From Deltaproteobacteria bacterium (GTDB lineage: Bacteria > Desulfobacterota > Binatia > Binatales > Binataceae): a stretch of 35,130 nt of DNA. The notes below the pieces were generated by a model. The model saw only the letters and a program-made list of their open reading frames with translations, ran no database searches and was not told the origin of the DNA. The stretch is taken from the NCBI GenBank assembly GCA_003161515.1, contig PMOH01000323.1, forward strand, positions 1 through 35,130, in the 5' to 3' direction. The position numbers and the translations under genes were made by a program. Shown here piece by piece: positions 1 through 7,740 of this stretch. The first letter of the stretch is position 1. Each line of letters starts with the position of its first letter.

Positions 1-192
1 CGTAGCCGAGGGACCCCGGATCTTTCTCGACGTGTGCCGACTCACACCATCCACGGCGCGGGCGAGCTGAGCGTATCCGGAATTCCTCCCAGGGTTGCGT
101 TCCAAATCCATCAGCGATATTTCAGAGATCGATCCTCGCTCGAGGTGCTGAGGGATGTTTTCCTAACTCAAAAACCCAGAGGAGTAATCGTC

Positions 193-630
193 ATGGCGAG
201 CAAAGCGGTCAAACCAATTCCCGACGGGTACCATACCGTCACTCCGTTCATTAACGTGAAGGGCGTCGCGAAGATGATCGATTTCCTGAAGTCGGCGCTC
301 GGTGCCGAGGAGGTCATGCGGATGCCCGGACCCGACGGCACCGTGATGCACGCCGAAGTGAGCATCGGAAATTCGCGGCTGATGCTCGGTGAGCCGATGC
401 AGAGCGGCGCCTCAACCAGCGCCTTCTATGTTTACGTCAGCGACGTGGACTCGATGTACAAACGCGCGACCGGCGCGGGCGCCAAGTCGGTGAGTCCGCC
501 GACCGATCAGTTCTGGGGCGATCGCATGGCGACGGTGCAGGACTCGTTCGGCAACACTTGGTCACTCGCCACGCACAAAGAAGATCCGACTCCCGAAGAA
601 ATGGCTAAGCGGATGGCGGCGAATCACTAA
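193..630 (+). CDS. VOC family protein (PhnB/glyoxalase-like)
   Basis: A 145-residue single-domain protein of the vicinal-oxygen-chelate fold. The opening (GYHTVTPFINVKGVAKMIDF, residues 12-31) and the central GPDGTVMHAEVSIGNSRLML block match PhnB-like proteins. The end holds the DSFGNTWSLATH motif usual in this group, whose His side chain often contributes to the metal or substrate site. The frame is open upstream to position 34, but the ATG at 193 has a good ribosome site (AGAGGAG at 178-184), whereas the upstream extension is not VOC-like. The substrate cannot be read from sequence; PhnB-like proteins are usually annotated only as bleomycin-resistance or glyoxalase-like. It stands alone and ends just before a strong hairpin. 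Family assignment is secure, function unknown. Confidence 0.88.
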   Translation: MASKAVKPIPDGYHTVTPFINVKGVAKMIDFLKSALGAEEVMRMPGPDGTVMHAEVSIGNSRLMLGEPMQSGASTSAFYVYVSDVDSMYKRATGAGAKSVSPPTDQFWGDRMATVQDSFGNTWSLATHKEDPTPEEMAKRMAANH

Positions 631-643
631 GAACGACACCAAC

Positions 644-679
644 GATGCGAGGGATCCTACTTCAGGGATCCCTCGCATC
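644..679 (+). terminator. Perfect 14-bp stem-loop after the VOC gene
   Basis: GATGCGAGGGATCC (644-657) pairs perfectly with GGATCCCTCGCATC (666-679) around an 8-nt loop. It lies 14 nt after the VOC stop codon. The sequence after it is only moderately T-rich, so it may act as a terminator or as an mRNA 3'-end stabiliser. It isolates the VOC gene from the clock operon downstream. Confidence 0.75.
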
Positions 680-823
680 TCGATTCTCAATTGTAAATTT
701 TACCGATCGTTCAAAAATATATTCGCTGTCCGCCCTCCCGTTGCTTTGAACTGTTTGCAAAGTGCACTAAGGTTCAAATTCATCAAAGAACTGATGCAAA
801 CTTAGACTTCTTTATCAGAGCAT

Positions 824-2578
824 ATGCAGAGGTTGTCGAAAAAAAGGACCGGCCTGGCCGTATTGGCCAAAACGGTCGAGCGTCTCGAAAAAGCGCCCAC
901 CGGCATCGTCGGCCTGGACGAGATAACTCTCGGCGGACTTCCGCGCGGACGTGCGACACTCATTTGCGGCAGCGCCGGCTGCGGCAAGACCATGCTCGGC
1001 GTCGAGTTTCTGGTCAACGGCATCCGGGAATATGGGGAACCGGGCGTTTTCGTCGCCTTCGAGGAAACCAAAAACGAGCTGGTCGTAAACTCAGCCGCGC
1101 TTGATTTCGATCTGGGCAAGCTTGTGCGCGAGGGCAAGCTCGCAATCGATCACGTCCACATCGATCCAAATGAAATCGCCGAGACCGGTGAGTACGACCT
1201 CGAAGGACTGTTCATCCGGCTCAAGTACGCGATCGAATCGGTCGGCGCGAAGCGGGTGGTGCTGGACACGATCGAGACGCTCTTTTCGGGATTTTCGAAC
1301 ACGGCGCTCTTGCGCGCGGAAATCCGGCGCCTGTTTCAATACCTGAAATCTTTCGGGGTAACCGCGATCATCACCGGCGAACGCGGCGAGAACGCGCTCA
1401 CCCGTTACGGTCTCGAAGAATACGTCGCCGACTGCGTGATCCTGCTCGACCATCGCGTCCGCGATCAAATCACCACCCGCCGCATTCGGATCGTGAAGTA
1501 TCGCGGCAGCCGCCACGGCACTAACGAGTATCCGTTCATCATCGACGAGCGCGGGTTTTCGGTACTGCCGGTCACTTCGATGGCCTTAAACCACAAGGTC
1601 TCGAGCCAGGTGATTTCTACCGGTGTGCCTGACCTCGATGCGATGCTCGGGGTGGGTGGCTACTATCGCGGCAGCACGGTTCTTATGTCGGGTACTGCCG
1701 GGATGGGGAAAAGCAGCTTTGCCAGTGCCTTGGCGCGGTCGACGTGCGAGGGTGGCGAGCGCGTCCTTTACTTTGCGTTCGAGGAATCGGAGAAACAGAT
1801 CGTTCGTAACATGCGATCGATCGGCATCGACCTGCAGCCCCATCTCGACAGCGGGCGGCTGCGGATAGTCGCGCAGCGGCCGTTTCTCTATGGGCTCGAA
1901 ATGCATCTGGTTTCGATGCACAAGGAAATCAACCGATTTCGGCCCGCCGTGGTGGTGGTGGATCCGATCTCGAACCTGATCTCGGCCGGAACTGAGCGCG
2001 AAGTGTCGGCGATGCTTACGCTGCTCATCGACTTTCTGAAGACCGAGGGCGTCACCGGGTTCTTCACCGTGCTCACCGAAAATGGCGGACGGCTGGAAAC
2101 CTCCGACACCGGAGTTTCCTCGCTGATCGACACCTGGATGCTGGTGCGCGATATCGAGATTTCCGGGGAGCGCAATCGAGGGCTCTACGTACTGAAGTCG
2201 CGCGGCATGAATCACTCCAACCAGATCCGTGAGTTTCTGCTGAGCAGCAAGGGCATTAAGCTGGTCGAGGTTTATCTCGGCCCGTCCGGGATGCTCACCG
2301 GTTCCGCGCGGGTGGCGCTCGAAGAGCAGGAGCGCGACGCGTCGGTTCGGCAGGCTGACGACCAGGAGATCAAACGCGCCCAGCTCGAGCGGCGGCGCAA
2401 GGCGATGGAAGCGCAGATCGAAGCGCTGCGAGCCGAATTCGAAGCCGATGCAGTCGAGGTAGATAGAGCGCTTTCGCTCGAAAGCAAGCGCGAGAAGCGG
2501 GCGCTCGACAATCAATCAGCCATGGCGAAAAGTCGCAGAGCCAACGGTCACTTGTCTCAAAACTCCAATAGGAAATAA
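824..2578 (+). CDS. kaiC: KaiC-family two-domain ATPase (circadian clock protein homologue)
   Basis: A 584-residue RecA-like double ATPase. The CI domain has Walker A GSAGCGKT (49-56) and the catalytic Glu pair E80-E81; CII has Walker A GTAGMGKS (290-297) and E320-E321. In cyanobacterial KaiC the CII domain autophosphorylates at S431/T432. The matching segment here (SDTGVSSLIDTW) places Ser at both sites (S432, S433), as I recall for KaiC2-type homologues. After the KaiC core there is a Glu/Arg/Lys-rich, probably coiled-coil tail (about 500-560) and a basic end, instead of the short cyanobacterial KaiA-binding tail. No KaiA is nearby. It heads an operon with two kaiB genes and a kinase, so it probably acts as an ATP-driven timer or a stress/redox signalling hub; true circadian function is unproven. 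The start has a weak ribosome site. Confidence 0.93.
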   Translation: MQRLSKKRTGLAVLAKTVERLEKAPTGIVGLDEITLGGLPRGRATLICGSAGCGKTMLGVEFLVNGIREYGEPGVFVAFEETKNELVVNSAALDFDLGKLVREGKLAIDHVHIDPNEIAETGEYDLEGLFIRLKYAIESVGAKRVVLDTIETLFSGFSNTALLRAEIRRLFQYLKSFGVTAIITGERGENALTRYGLEEYVADCVILLDHRVRDQITTRRIRIVKYRGSRHGTNEYPFIIDERGFSVLPVTSMALNHKVSSQVISTGVPDLDAMLGVGGYYRGSTVLMSGTAGMGKSSFASALARSTCEGGERVLYFAFEESEKQIVRNMRSIGIDLQPHLDSGRLRIVAQRPFLYGLEMHLVSMHKEINRFRPAVVVVDPISNLISAGTEREVSAMLTLLIDFLKTEGVTGFFTVLTENGGRLETSDTGVSSLIDTWMLVRDIEISGERNRGLYVLKSRGMNHSNQIREFLLSSKGIKLVEVYLGPSGMLTGSARVALEEQERDASVRQADDQEIKRAQLERRRKAMEAQIEALRAEFEADAVEVDRALSLESKREKRALDNQSAMAKSRRANGHLSQNSNRK

Positions 2579-2597
2579 TTAAAGGTAGAGTTATCAG

Positions 2598-2960
2598 GTG
2601 AAGAAAAAGACCGCTCCACGAAAAAATTCTCACAACGTGCGGTCGCAGAAATCGAACGTGCCGAAGAAACCTAAAGCGCAGGCCGACGAATCGTGGAAGA
2701 TGCGCCTGTACGTCGCCGGCCAATCGACCAAATCGGTCACCGCGATTGACAATTTGCGGCGCATCTGTGAGACGCACATGCCCGGTCGCTTCACGATCGA
2801 GGTGATAGATCTCATGCGCAATCCGGAGCTGGCCAAGGACGATCAGATTGTCGCGATTCCGACCCTGGTCAGAAAACTCCCGGCGCCGGTCAAGCGCATC
2901 ATTGGCGATCTTTCGGCAACCGATAAGGTCCTTATGAGTTTGGAACTGAGCGTAGTCTGA
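2598..2960 (+). CDS. kaiB: KaiB-domain protein, first copy
   Basis: A 120-residue protein starting at GTG, with AAGGTAG about 8 nt upstream. The first 33 residues are a Lys-rich leader. The KaiB thioredoxin-like domain follows (about 34-120), with the typical MRLYVAG strand, NLRRICE helix, an IPTLVRKLPAPVKRIIGDL core and a Leu-rich end. KaiB is the fold-switching partner that binds the CI ring of KaiC and, in cyanobacteria, competes with SasA for it. It lies 19 nt after kaiC and 5 nt before a second kaiB. The two KaiBs differ clearly in sequence, so they may bind different KaiC states or partners. Family call is firm; clock role is inferred. Confidence 0.92.
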   Translation: MKKKTAPRKNSHNVRSQKSNVPKKPKAQADESWKMRLYVAGQSTKSVTAIDNLRRICETHMPGRFTIEVIDLMRNPELAKDDQIVAIPTLVRKLPAPVKRIIGDLSATDKVLMSLELSVV

Positions 2961-2965
2961 GGCAT

Positions 2966-3307
2966 ATGGTGGCAAAAATTCATCGAATCACACCGCACGC
3001 GCGCGCGAAGGCGTCCAAGTCGAAGCACGGGCGCTATATGCTGCGCCTGTTTACCAGTGGCACCACTCCCCGCTCGACCACTGCACTGCGAAATTTGCGC
3101 GAAATTTGCGAAACCGATCTGGAAGGCAACTACGATCTCGAGGTCGTCGATATTTATCAGGAGCCCGGCCGCGCGACTGAATCCGACATCATCGCGGCGC
3201 CGACCCTGATAAAAGAAGAACCACTCCCTACAAAACGCATGGTCGGCGACTTGTCGGATCGGCCCAAAGTGCTGCTCGGCCTTGCCATCGCGGGTAAATC
3301 GAAATGA
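2966..3307 (+). CDS. kaiB: KaiB-domain protein, second copy
   Basis: A 113-residue protein with a 20-residue basic leader and a KaiB domain from about residue 23. The order of motifs is the same as in its neighbour: MLRLFTSG strand, ALRNLREICE helix, then AAPTLIKEEPLPTKRMVGDLSDRPKVLLGL. The central LEVVDIYQEPGRATESDIIAAPTL segment is closer to canonical KaiB ([22 protein letters not shown] type) than to an unrelated thioredoxin. The stop codon overlaps the kinase start (ATGA at 3304-3307), so translation of the two is probably coupled. That suggests this copy is the partner of the kinase, but nothing in the sequence proves it. Confidence 0.92.
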   Translation: MVAKIHRITPHARAKASKSKHGRYMLRLFTSGTTPRSTTALRNLREICETDLEGNYDLEVVDIYQEPGRATESDIIAAPTLIKEEPLPTKRMVGDLSDRPKVLLGLAIAGKSK

Positions 3308-4524
3308 AGGCCAACCTAAAACCCAGTGTACGCCTGGAACTCGATGAGCTTCGCCAGCGGCTTCAGGAAGCCGAAGAAACCCTTGACGCGATTCGCAGCG
3401 GCGAGGTCGATGCGCTCGTGGTGTCGGGACCCGGCGGCGAGAAAGTCTTCACCCTCGAAGGCGCCGAACATCCCTACCGCGTTTTAGTCGAGAGCATGAA
3501 CGAAGGGGCGGTTTCACTTTCCAAAGATAGAACCATCCTGTACTGCAATTCCGCTTTCGCGCGCATGGTCGGCGTTTCACTCGATCGGATCATGGGCAAC
3601 GACGTGTGCGAATTCGTCCCCGAAGAAGATCGCGAGACGCTCAAAAAGTTGATCAAGCAGGCGTCGCGCGCATCTGTGCGCGCCGAGATGACGCTGTTGC
3701 CGAGTTCGGGCGACCCTCTTCCAACTCAATTCTCGCTCAATCCGGTGGACCTCGAAGGCAAACCGTCAGTCGGGATCATCGTGACCGACCTGAGCGAGCG
3801 CCGACGCAATGAACAAGCGGAGGCGGCAGTGCGGATGCGCGATGAGTTCCTGGCGATTGCATCGCACGAACTGCGCACCCCGCTCAGTACCCTGGTTCTC
3901 CGGCTGGGCCTGCTCGAGCGCCATGCCCAGGCCGCCGACATGGACCAGGTAAAAGCGAGCGTAAGCCGGGCCAAAGATCAGACCGACAGGATGCGCCGTT
4001 TGGTGGATCGCCTGCTCGACGTCTCGCAGCTGGCCAGTGGAAGATTGTCATTGGAATTGGCGCCCAACGACCTTGGCCGCGTGGTCAAGGAAGTCGCCGA
4101 GCGATTCTCCGAGGACGCGGCCAACGCGCGCTGTGAATTCCGTCTGAAGGTCGCGGACGGAGTCAACACATATCTGGACGGGTTCCGGCTTGATGAAGCG
4201 ATCGGCAACGTCATTTCCAATGCGATCAAATACGGCGCGGGAAAGCCGGTCGAGGTCGAGCTGAAAGTGGACGACGGCAACGCGACATTGATCGTGCAAG
4301 ATCGCGGCATTGGTATTCCGGTCGAAGATTTGTCGCGAATCTTTGGACGCTTCGAGCGGACTACAATCAGTCACAACTACGGCGGACTCGGTCTCGGACT
4401 CTACATCGCCAAGCAGGTCATCGAACAGCATGACGGCTCGATAAGAGCTGAGACGAGGTCCGGCGGTGGCGCACGGATCGTTATCGAGCTGCCCCTCGTC
4501 AAAAGTACGGACGGAAAAGGATAG
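3304..4524 (+). CDS. PAS-domain sensor histidine kinase of the kai operon
   Basis: A 406-residue kinase without membrane segments, so probably cytoplasmic. It has a short N-terminal coiled coil (about 8-32), the AIRSGEVDALVV linker common before PAS domains, a PAS domain (about 55-165), and a HisKA dimerisation domain with the phosphoacceptor H188 in SHELRTPL. The HATPase domain has N302/N306 in NVISNAIKYG, the G1 box DRGIGIP (333-339) and a GGLGLGLYIAKQ G2 box. No receiver domain is fused and no response regulator follows. In cyanobacteria the output kinase SasA senses KaiC through its own KaiB-like N-terminus; here that domain is absent and two separate KaiBs precede the kinase. A role as the clock output kinase is inferred from the ATGA overlap with kaiB. 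Confidence 0.92.
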   Translation: MKANLKPSVRLELDELRQRLQEAEETLDAIRSGEVDALVVSGPGGEKVFTLEGAEHPYRVLVESMNEGAVSLSKDRTILYCNSAFARMVGVSLDRIMGNDVCEFVPEEDRETLKKLIKQASRASVRAEMTLLPSSGDPLPTQFSLNPVDLEGKPSVGIIVTDLSERRRNEQAEAAVRMRDEFLAIASHELRTPLSTLVLRLGLLERHAQAADMDQVKASVSRAKDQTDRMRRLVDRLLDVSQLASGRLSLELAPNDLGRVVKEVAERFSEDAANARCEFRLKVADGVNTYLDGFRLDEAIGNVISNAIKYGAGKPVEVELKVDDGNATLIVQDRGIGIPVEDLSRIFGRFERTTISHNYGGLGLGLYIAKQVIEQHDGSIRAETRSGGGARIVIELPLVKSTDGKG

Positions 4525-4777
4525 ACCTACTCAAAGAACTCTTCTGCCTCTCCCAACACCAACTGTCTTACGAATCTATTCTGGTTACGGGTCGCAAAAA
4601 CCCTTCACGGCGCAACGATCCGATCACACGCTGCTGGTAAAATTTGCAAAATACAATCTATGTTCCCTGGAGAACAATTCGGTATTGGGCAAAGTGGTCT
4701 TACCGAGCAATGATTATTTGAGAAGAGGTTCCCTCCGGCACATCTCTGAACGAATAGTCGTCCGACCAGGTGGGGCA

Positions 4778-5086
4778 ATGGAAACAAATCTAAATCCGTG
4801 GGAAACGCACGACTGGTTCGACCGTCCATTGGAAATCGATCCGGGCGAAAGAATCACTCAGTTCATTTGCCGCAAATGCGGTCGTGGATTCGTGAACGAT
4901 GCGGATGGCAGGCGATACGCTATTCACGCTTCAGCGTTCGCTATCTATCGTCTCGCGGACGAAGTCACCGACCGATGGCTTTCGGAACCGTGCCCCAGTG
5001 AGCTCAAGCAAGCGGATCTGGACGATAGGAGTGCTCGCCATATGAACGGATCTTCCACGCCCGAATCCGTCGCCAAGTCGAGATAG
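4778..5086 (+). CDS. Small hypothetical protein with one CxxC motif
   Basis: A 102-residue protein that I do not recognise. The frame is open from 4466, overlapping the kinase, but the ATG at 4778 has a strong ribosome site (AGGTGGGG at 4768-4775), and the sequence before it is AT-richer and not protein-like. Residues 27-40 read ITQFICRKCGRGFV, half of a zinc ribbon; a second CxxC is absent (only one later Cys, in EPCPSE), so metal binding would need dimerisation or other ligands. The remainder is polar, with a short helical part (FAIYRLADEVTDRW). It is in the same direction as the kai operon, 253 bases downstream, and may have its own promoter. Function unknown. Confidence 0.6.
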   Translation: METNLNPWETHDWFDRPLEIDPGERITQFICRKCGRGFVNDADGRRYAIHASAFAIYRLADEVTDRWLSEPCPSELKQADLDDRSARHMNGSSTPESVAKSR

Positions 5087-5162
5087 TGTAGTACCGAACT
5101 TTATTACGCAGCGTTCCACTTTATCTGGCCCATACTACATTGAGTTAGACACTTCGGCGAAC

Positions 5163-5660
5163 TCATAGCGCCTTGTGCCAGAACTCCATCGGGATGCGTT
5201 CCGCGCCAAACGCCGCTTGATCGAAACCGACTTTGCGATAGAGTCTGCGCGCTACGTGATTGTCCTTGCGCACTTCGAGCGTGATCCGGCAGCAATTCAG
5301 CTCGCGCGCGCGGACCTCGATTCGTTCGAGCAGCATCGCGCCGATTCCAGTTCCCCGCACTGACGAATCGACGAAGATGTCGTGGATGTTGATCAAAGGG
5401 CGCGCGTTGAAGGTCGAGAATCCCAGGAAGCAAATCGAAAAACCGACCGGCGAGCCGCCGCGATACGCGAGGAATACATAACACGCCGGATGTGCGCGCA
5501 GGCCCGGCACCAGGTCGCGCTTGATTCGCTCCGACGGACGCTCGCCACCCTCCATCGGATCGCGCATGTACGCATCGAGCATCGTAACCAGCGCCTGTTG
5601 ATGCTCGCCGCGCGACAAATCCGCGTCAACGATCGTCACGTTCTTCAGTTCAGCGGTCAC
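5163..5660 (-). CDS. GNAT family N-acetyltransferase
   Basis: A 165-residue acetyltransferase. The start is GTG at 5660, overlapping the stop of the upstream lipoprotein gene (GTGA); the frame is open further but the extra residues are out-of-frame translation of that gene. The domain shows the GNAT pattern: the HDIFVDSSVRGTGIGAMLLE acetyl-CoA loop (R/Q-x-x-G-x-G/A type), a following NCCRITLEV strand and the NHVARRLYRKVGF motif that closes the fold. It transfers an acetyl group from acetyl-CoA to an amine; the acceptor cannot be predicted. It resembles RimI-like and small-molecule GNATs equally. It is the last gene of a five-gene leftward cluster and faces the end of the kai region. Confidence 0.88.
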   Translation of the reverse strand: MTAELKNVTIVDADLSRGEHQQALVTMLDAYMRDPMEGGERPSERIKRDLVPGLRAHPACYVFLAYRGGSPVGFSICFLGFSTFNARPLINIHDIFVDSSVRGTGIGAMLLERIEVRARELNCCRITLEVRKDNHVARRLYRKVGFDQAAFGAERIPMEFWHKAL

Positions 5661-6109
5661 GAGACTTTGTTGTCGTCCTTGTAGGTCTCTTCCCAGTTCT
5701 TGAATCCTTCGGGGTCCCATCGCTTCCAGACGCCCTCGCGCTTGCCGTTCTTGTACATGCCGACCGCCGCGATTTTGCCGTTGGTGTACCAGCCGACGTG
5801 CTCGCCCTCCTGCACGCCGTCTTTGTAGTGGTCCACCGATTTCTTCTGGCCGTTGTCGTACCACATCGTCCACTCGCCGCTCTGTTTGCCGTCGTGATAC
5901 TCGCCGACGATCATCTTCCCACCATCGTCGCGATAGAGCACGTACGGCCCTTCTTTGACGTCGGCACCGTTAACGGTCTTCACGCAAGCAATCTCGGAGT
6001 CATTAGGCGGCCCTTGTCCCATCTGCTTAGTCCCAGCCGAACAAAGCGGCGCCGCTTTGCACCCGGTCAAAACAGCAGCGAGGAGTAATACTGCGGCTTT
6101 GGCATTCAT
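5657..6109 (-). CDS. Lipoprotein with YwqK/MORN-like repeats
   Basis: A 150-residue protein. The ATG at 6109 gives a clear lipoprotein signal peptide (KAAVLLLAAVLTGC), with the lipobox LTGC and acceptor Cys near residue 17; the longer open frame adds a non-signal sequence before it. The mature part holds repeated units ending in Gly-x-W/Y patterns (GEYHDGKQSGEWTMWYDNG, DGVQEGEHVGWYTNG, NGKREGVWKRWDPEG), which are MORN-like and typical of YwqK-type proteins. Such repeats form short beta-hairpins; in other bacteria they are annotated as antitoxin-like but often simply sit in the envelope. Membrane anchoring is likely, function unknown. Coupled to the GNAT gene by overlap. Confidence 0.85.
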   Translation of the reverse strand: MNAKAAVLLLAAVLTGCKAAPLCSAGTKQMGQGPPNDSEIACVKTVNGADVKEGPYVLYRDDGGKMIVGEYHDGKQSGEWTMWYDNGQKKSVDHYKDGVQEGEHVGWYTNGKIAAVGMYKNGKREGVWKRWDPEGFKNWEETYKDDNKVS

Positions 6110-6198
6110 CAAGTATCGGGAAGGGTGCAGTTTACACAACTGCTTGTGGTTTTGAGATGGGCATACCACCAACGCGAGACTCAAATGCGAACGCAAAT

Positions 6199-6651
6199 CT
6201 ATTTTTTTGGTACGAGCTGCCCGCCCATAAGCCCGAATTGCGCAAACTCCTCAGGAGAACCTACCGAAAACATGAAAGTGTCTCTGAAGATTTGATTGCC
6301 GTCTTTTAACAGACGAATCACATATCGCCCCGTACGCGGAAACTTGATCAGACCGGATATCACGAACGGCAAATTTATCCGTTCGGCTCGTTTAATGTCT
6401 ACCGGGTGAGGAGGAAGGCTAAAAATCAAAGTCCCTGACCAATCCTTCACTTCAAGCACCAAATTTCCTGCGCCTTCACCCGCCCCGCCAACGAAAAAGA
6501 ATGTAATTCCTCCGAGAGGTATCTCTAGATTTTGCACCCGAATATCAACATTAGGCGCTATTCCGTAGAAGCCCAGAATAGTACTTTTTCCGCCCAATTC
6601 GGGACGCGCGGAATCGCAAATAATGCACTGATCAATGTGCGGGAAAGGCAT
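6199..6651 (-). CDS. Hypothetical protein, DUF6941-like
   Basis: A 150-residue soluble protein with no signal peptide or membrane segment. It begins with a CIICDSARPE stretch followed by GKSTILGFYGIAPNVDIRV; this start, and a predicted all-beta body ending in a RDTFMFSV strand, resemble what I remember of the DUF6941 family. That match is from memory and weak. The start codon follows the stop of the upstream membrane protein directly (TGAATG), so the two are translated together. It may serve a complex with the two membrane proteins upstream; nothing in the sequence tells what it binds. Base composition is lower in GC than the rest of the window, which may mean recent acquisition. Confidence 0.75.
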   Translation of the reverse strand: MPFPHIDQCIICDSARPELGGKSTILGFYGIAPNVDIRVQNLEIPLGGITFFFVGGAGEGAGNLVLEVKDWSGTLIFSLPPHPVDIKRAERINLPFVISGLIKFPRTGRYVIRLLKDGNQIFRDTFMFSVGSPEEFAQFGLMGGQLVPKK

Positions 6652-7056
6652 TCAATTGTTCAGCGTAAAGGGAGGGATTGATATGTTTTCAGCTCCCGCC
6701 AAACTGGTTGAATCGGACGGCGCTGCCGGCGGGGCTGCCGACACAAACCCCAAATACATCGTGAACGTGAGAATGGGAACATATGCCATCGAACGCTCCC
6801 ACCACGCAACAAAACGAATGGCATCGGTCGCTGTTGTCTGAGCCACAAATACCATTGGAACTGGACGATTCAGCCTGATCCGAAACGCTTGCGCTGTCGC
6901 AAATCCCATCACACAGGCGCAAATCAACGCCTGTTGTTCATCTAAAATTCCCCGTGTACGGACCACTTCGAACAAGAGGCCCCAAATTGCGAAGACTACG
7001 CCGACCGCGAGATACGTTTTCAGGAGTCTAAACGACTCACGCAACCACAAAGACAT
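6652..7056 (-). CDS. Small membrane protein, unknown family
   Basis: A 134-residue protein I do not recognise. It has two likely membrane helices near the N-terminus (about 13-30, and 42-58 with CACVMGFATAQAF) and one near 90-108 (YVPILTFTMYLGFVSAA), then a short polar tail. The start overlaps the end of the upstream gene by 20 nt, and the next gene starts immediately after its stop, so it is the middle member of a translationally coupled trio. GC content is lower than in neighbouring housekeeping genes. No catalytic motif seen. Confidence 0.7.
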   Translation of the reverse strand: MSLWLRESFRLLKTYLAVGVVFAIWGLLFEVVRTRGILDEQQALICACVMGFATAQAFRIRLNRPVPMVFVAQTTATDAIRFVAWWERSMAYVPILTFTMYLGFVSAAPPAAPSDSTSLAGAENISIPPFTLNN

Positions 7057-7435
7057 GTAACCCTCGAACGAGCTTTTCTCTTTTGTTCCAGAGTATCACA
7101 GACACTTCGCGAAGCAGCCAAATTACGAACCCGATGTTAGCGATATGGTCAAGCCTAAGCAGCGTATCCTGGTAGAAAAAATCTGGACCGGTCGTATAGA
7201 CAATTGCCACTCTGATCAACGCAGAGATTAACAAACAAAACACCACGTTCCCGCCATGCTGCGAGAGCACTTTCAGCGTGTCTAAATCTAACCACTCCAA
7301 AATTTTCAACAAACGGCGATTGCCCCCCACGCGGAAGCAATGTAGCCAAATGGTCGTAGAACCGTCAATTGCGGTCGCAGTCCGCTCGGCAGACGGTGAA
7401 ATTAGGTCAAAAGCGTAGTTTTTTGGACGGCTCAA
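7037..7435 (-). CDS. Small membrane protein, unknown family
   Basis: A 132-residue protein with no recognisable family. The start drawn here is a TTG at 7435 without a clear ribosome site, so the true start may lie further in. It contains a WLDLDTLKVLSQHGGNVVF segment leading into a hydrophobic helix (LLISALIRVAIVYTTG), then a second hydrophobic stretch (IANIGFVIWLLREVSVIL) and a basic end. It overlaps the next gene by 20 nt and is the first gene of the leftward cluster. Lower GC than the flanks, like its two partners, suggests the trio was acquired as a unit. Confidence 0.65.
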   Translation of the reverse strand: MSRPKNYAFDLISPSAERTATAIDGSTTIWLHCFRVGGNRRLLKILEWLDLDTLKVLSQHGGNVVFCLLISALIRVAIVYTTGPDFFYQDTLLRLDHIANIGFVIWLLREVSVILWNKREKLVRGLHVFVVA

Positions 7436-7590
7436 TCAAAACCGCCCACTACTTATCGGTAGCTTCATTCCGTCGAGATGGGCGTTCGTTCACCGCGGTT
7501 CGCCTAACGATCTCAGTCGAGTGGAGGTAGCTTGCATGAGGGATATCCACAGCAATGATTTAGCATGTTGGGCGAGGAATGATCAGGCTA

Positions 7591-7611
7591 AAAAGTTCAT
7601 CCTGAACTTTT
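7591..7611 (-). terminator. A/T-flanked hairpin, possible terminator
   Basis: AAAAGTTCA (7591-7599) pairs perfectly with TGAACTTTT (7603-7611) around a 3-nt loop. Read on the minus strand it ends in a run of five T. The stem is AT-rich and so weak. It lies downstream of the ThDP gene and could be a second-stage terminator. Confidence 0.4.
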
Positions 7612-7692
7612 GTGGCGTAGAGCGCGGAGCTTGCACCATTGAAAATTTGCGGCGTATCAGACAATCGTGCCGCATAAGGTCCCCCACCCTGA

Positions 7693-7717
7693 CCCTCCCC
7701 CCACGAACGGGGGAGGG
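7693..7717 (-). terminator. GC-rich hairpin downstream of the ThDP gene
   Basis: CCCTCCCCC (7693-7701) pairs with GGGGGAGGG (7709-7717) around a 7-nt loop, 24 nt beyond the ThDP stop codon on the minus strand. No T-run follows. Similar C-rich/G-rich palindromes are often dispersed intergenic repeats in GC-rich genomes, so it could be a REP-like element as well as a terminator. Confidence 0.45.
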
Positions 7718-7740
7718 AATTTCAGAGGCGGAGAGGGTTG

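Larger units (their letters stand above)
7436..7740. other. Intergenic region with two hairpins, no gene supported
   Basis: About 305 bases between the leftward cluster and the end of the ThDP enzyme. An open frame on the plus strand (7521-7841) runs into the ThDP gene antisense and has no family likeness, so I do not call it. The region holds two hairpins that could end transcription of the ThDP gene, and must hold the promoter for the leftward gene cluster, for which I see no clear boxes. Confidence 0.5.

Noticed and set aside
1..192. Possible N-terminal extension or upstream gene before the VOC protein
   Set aside because: The frame is open from 34 but has no family likeness and the ribosome site is right before 193; nothing else supported in these bases.
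4466..4777. In-frame extension of the small CxxC protein overlapping the kinase end
   Set aside because: The strong ribosome site is at 4768-4775 and the extension has no recognisable protein character.
5085..5139. Inverted heptamer TGTAGTA ... TACTACA between convergent genes
   Set aside because: Short arms with a loop of about 40 bases and no T-run; not convincing as a terminator.
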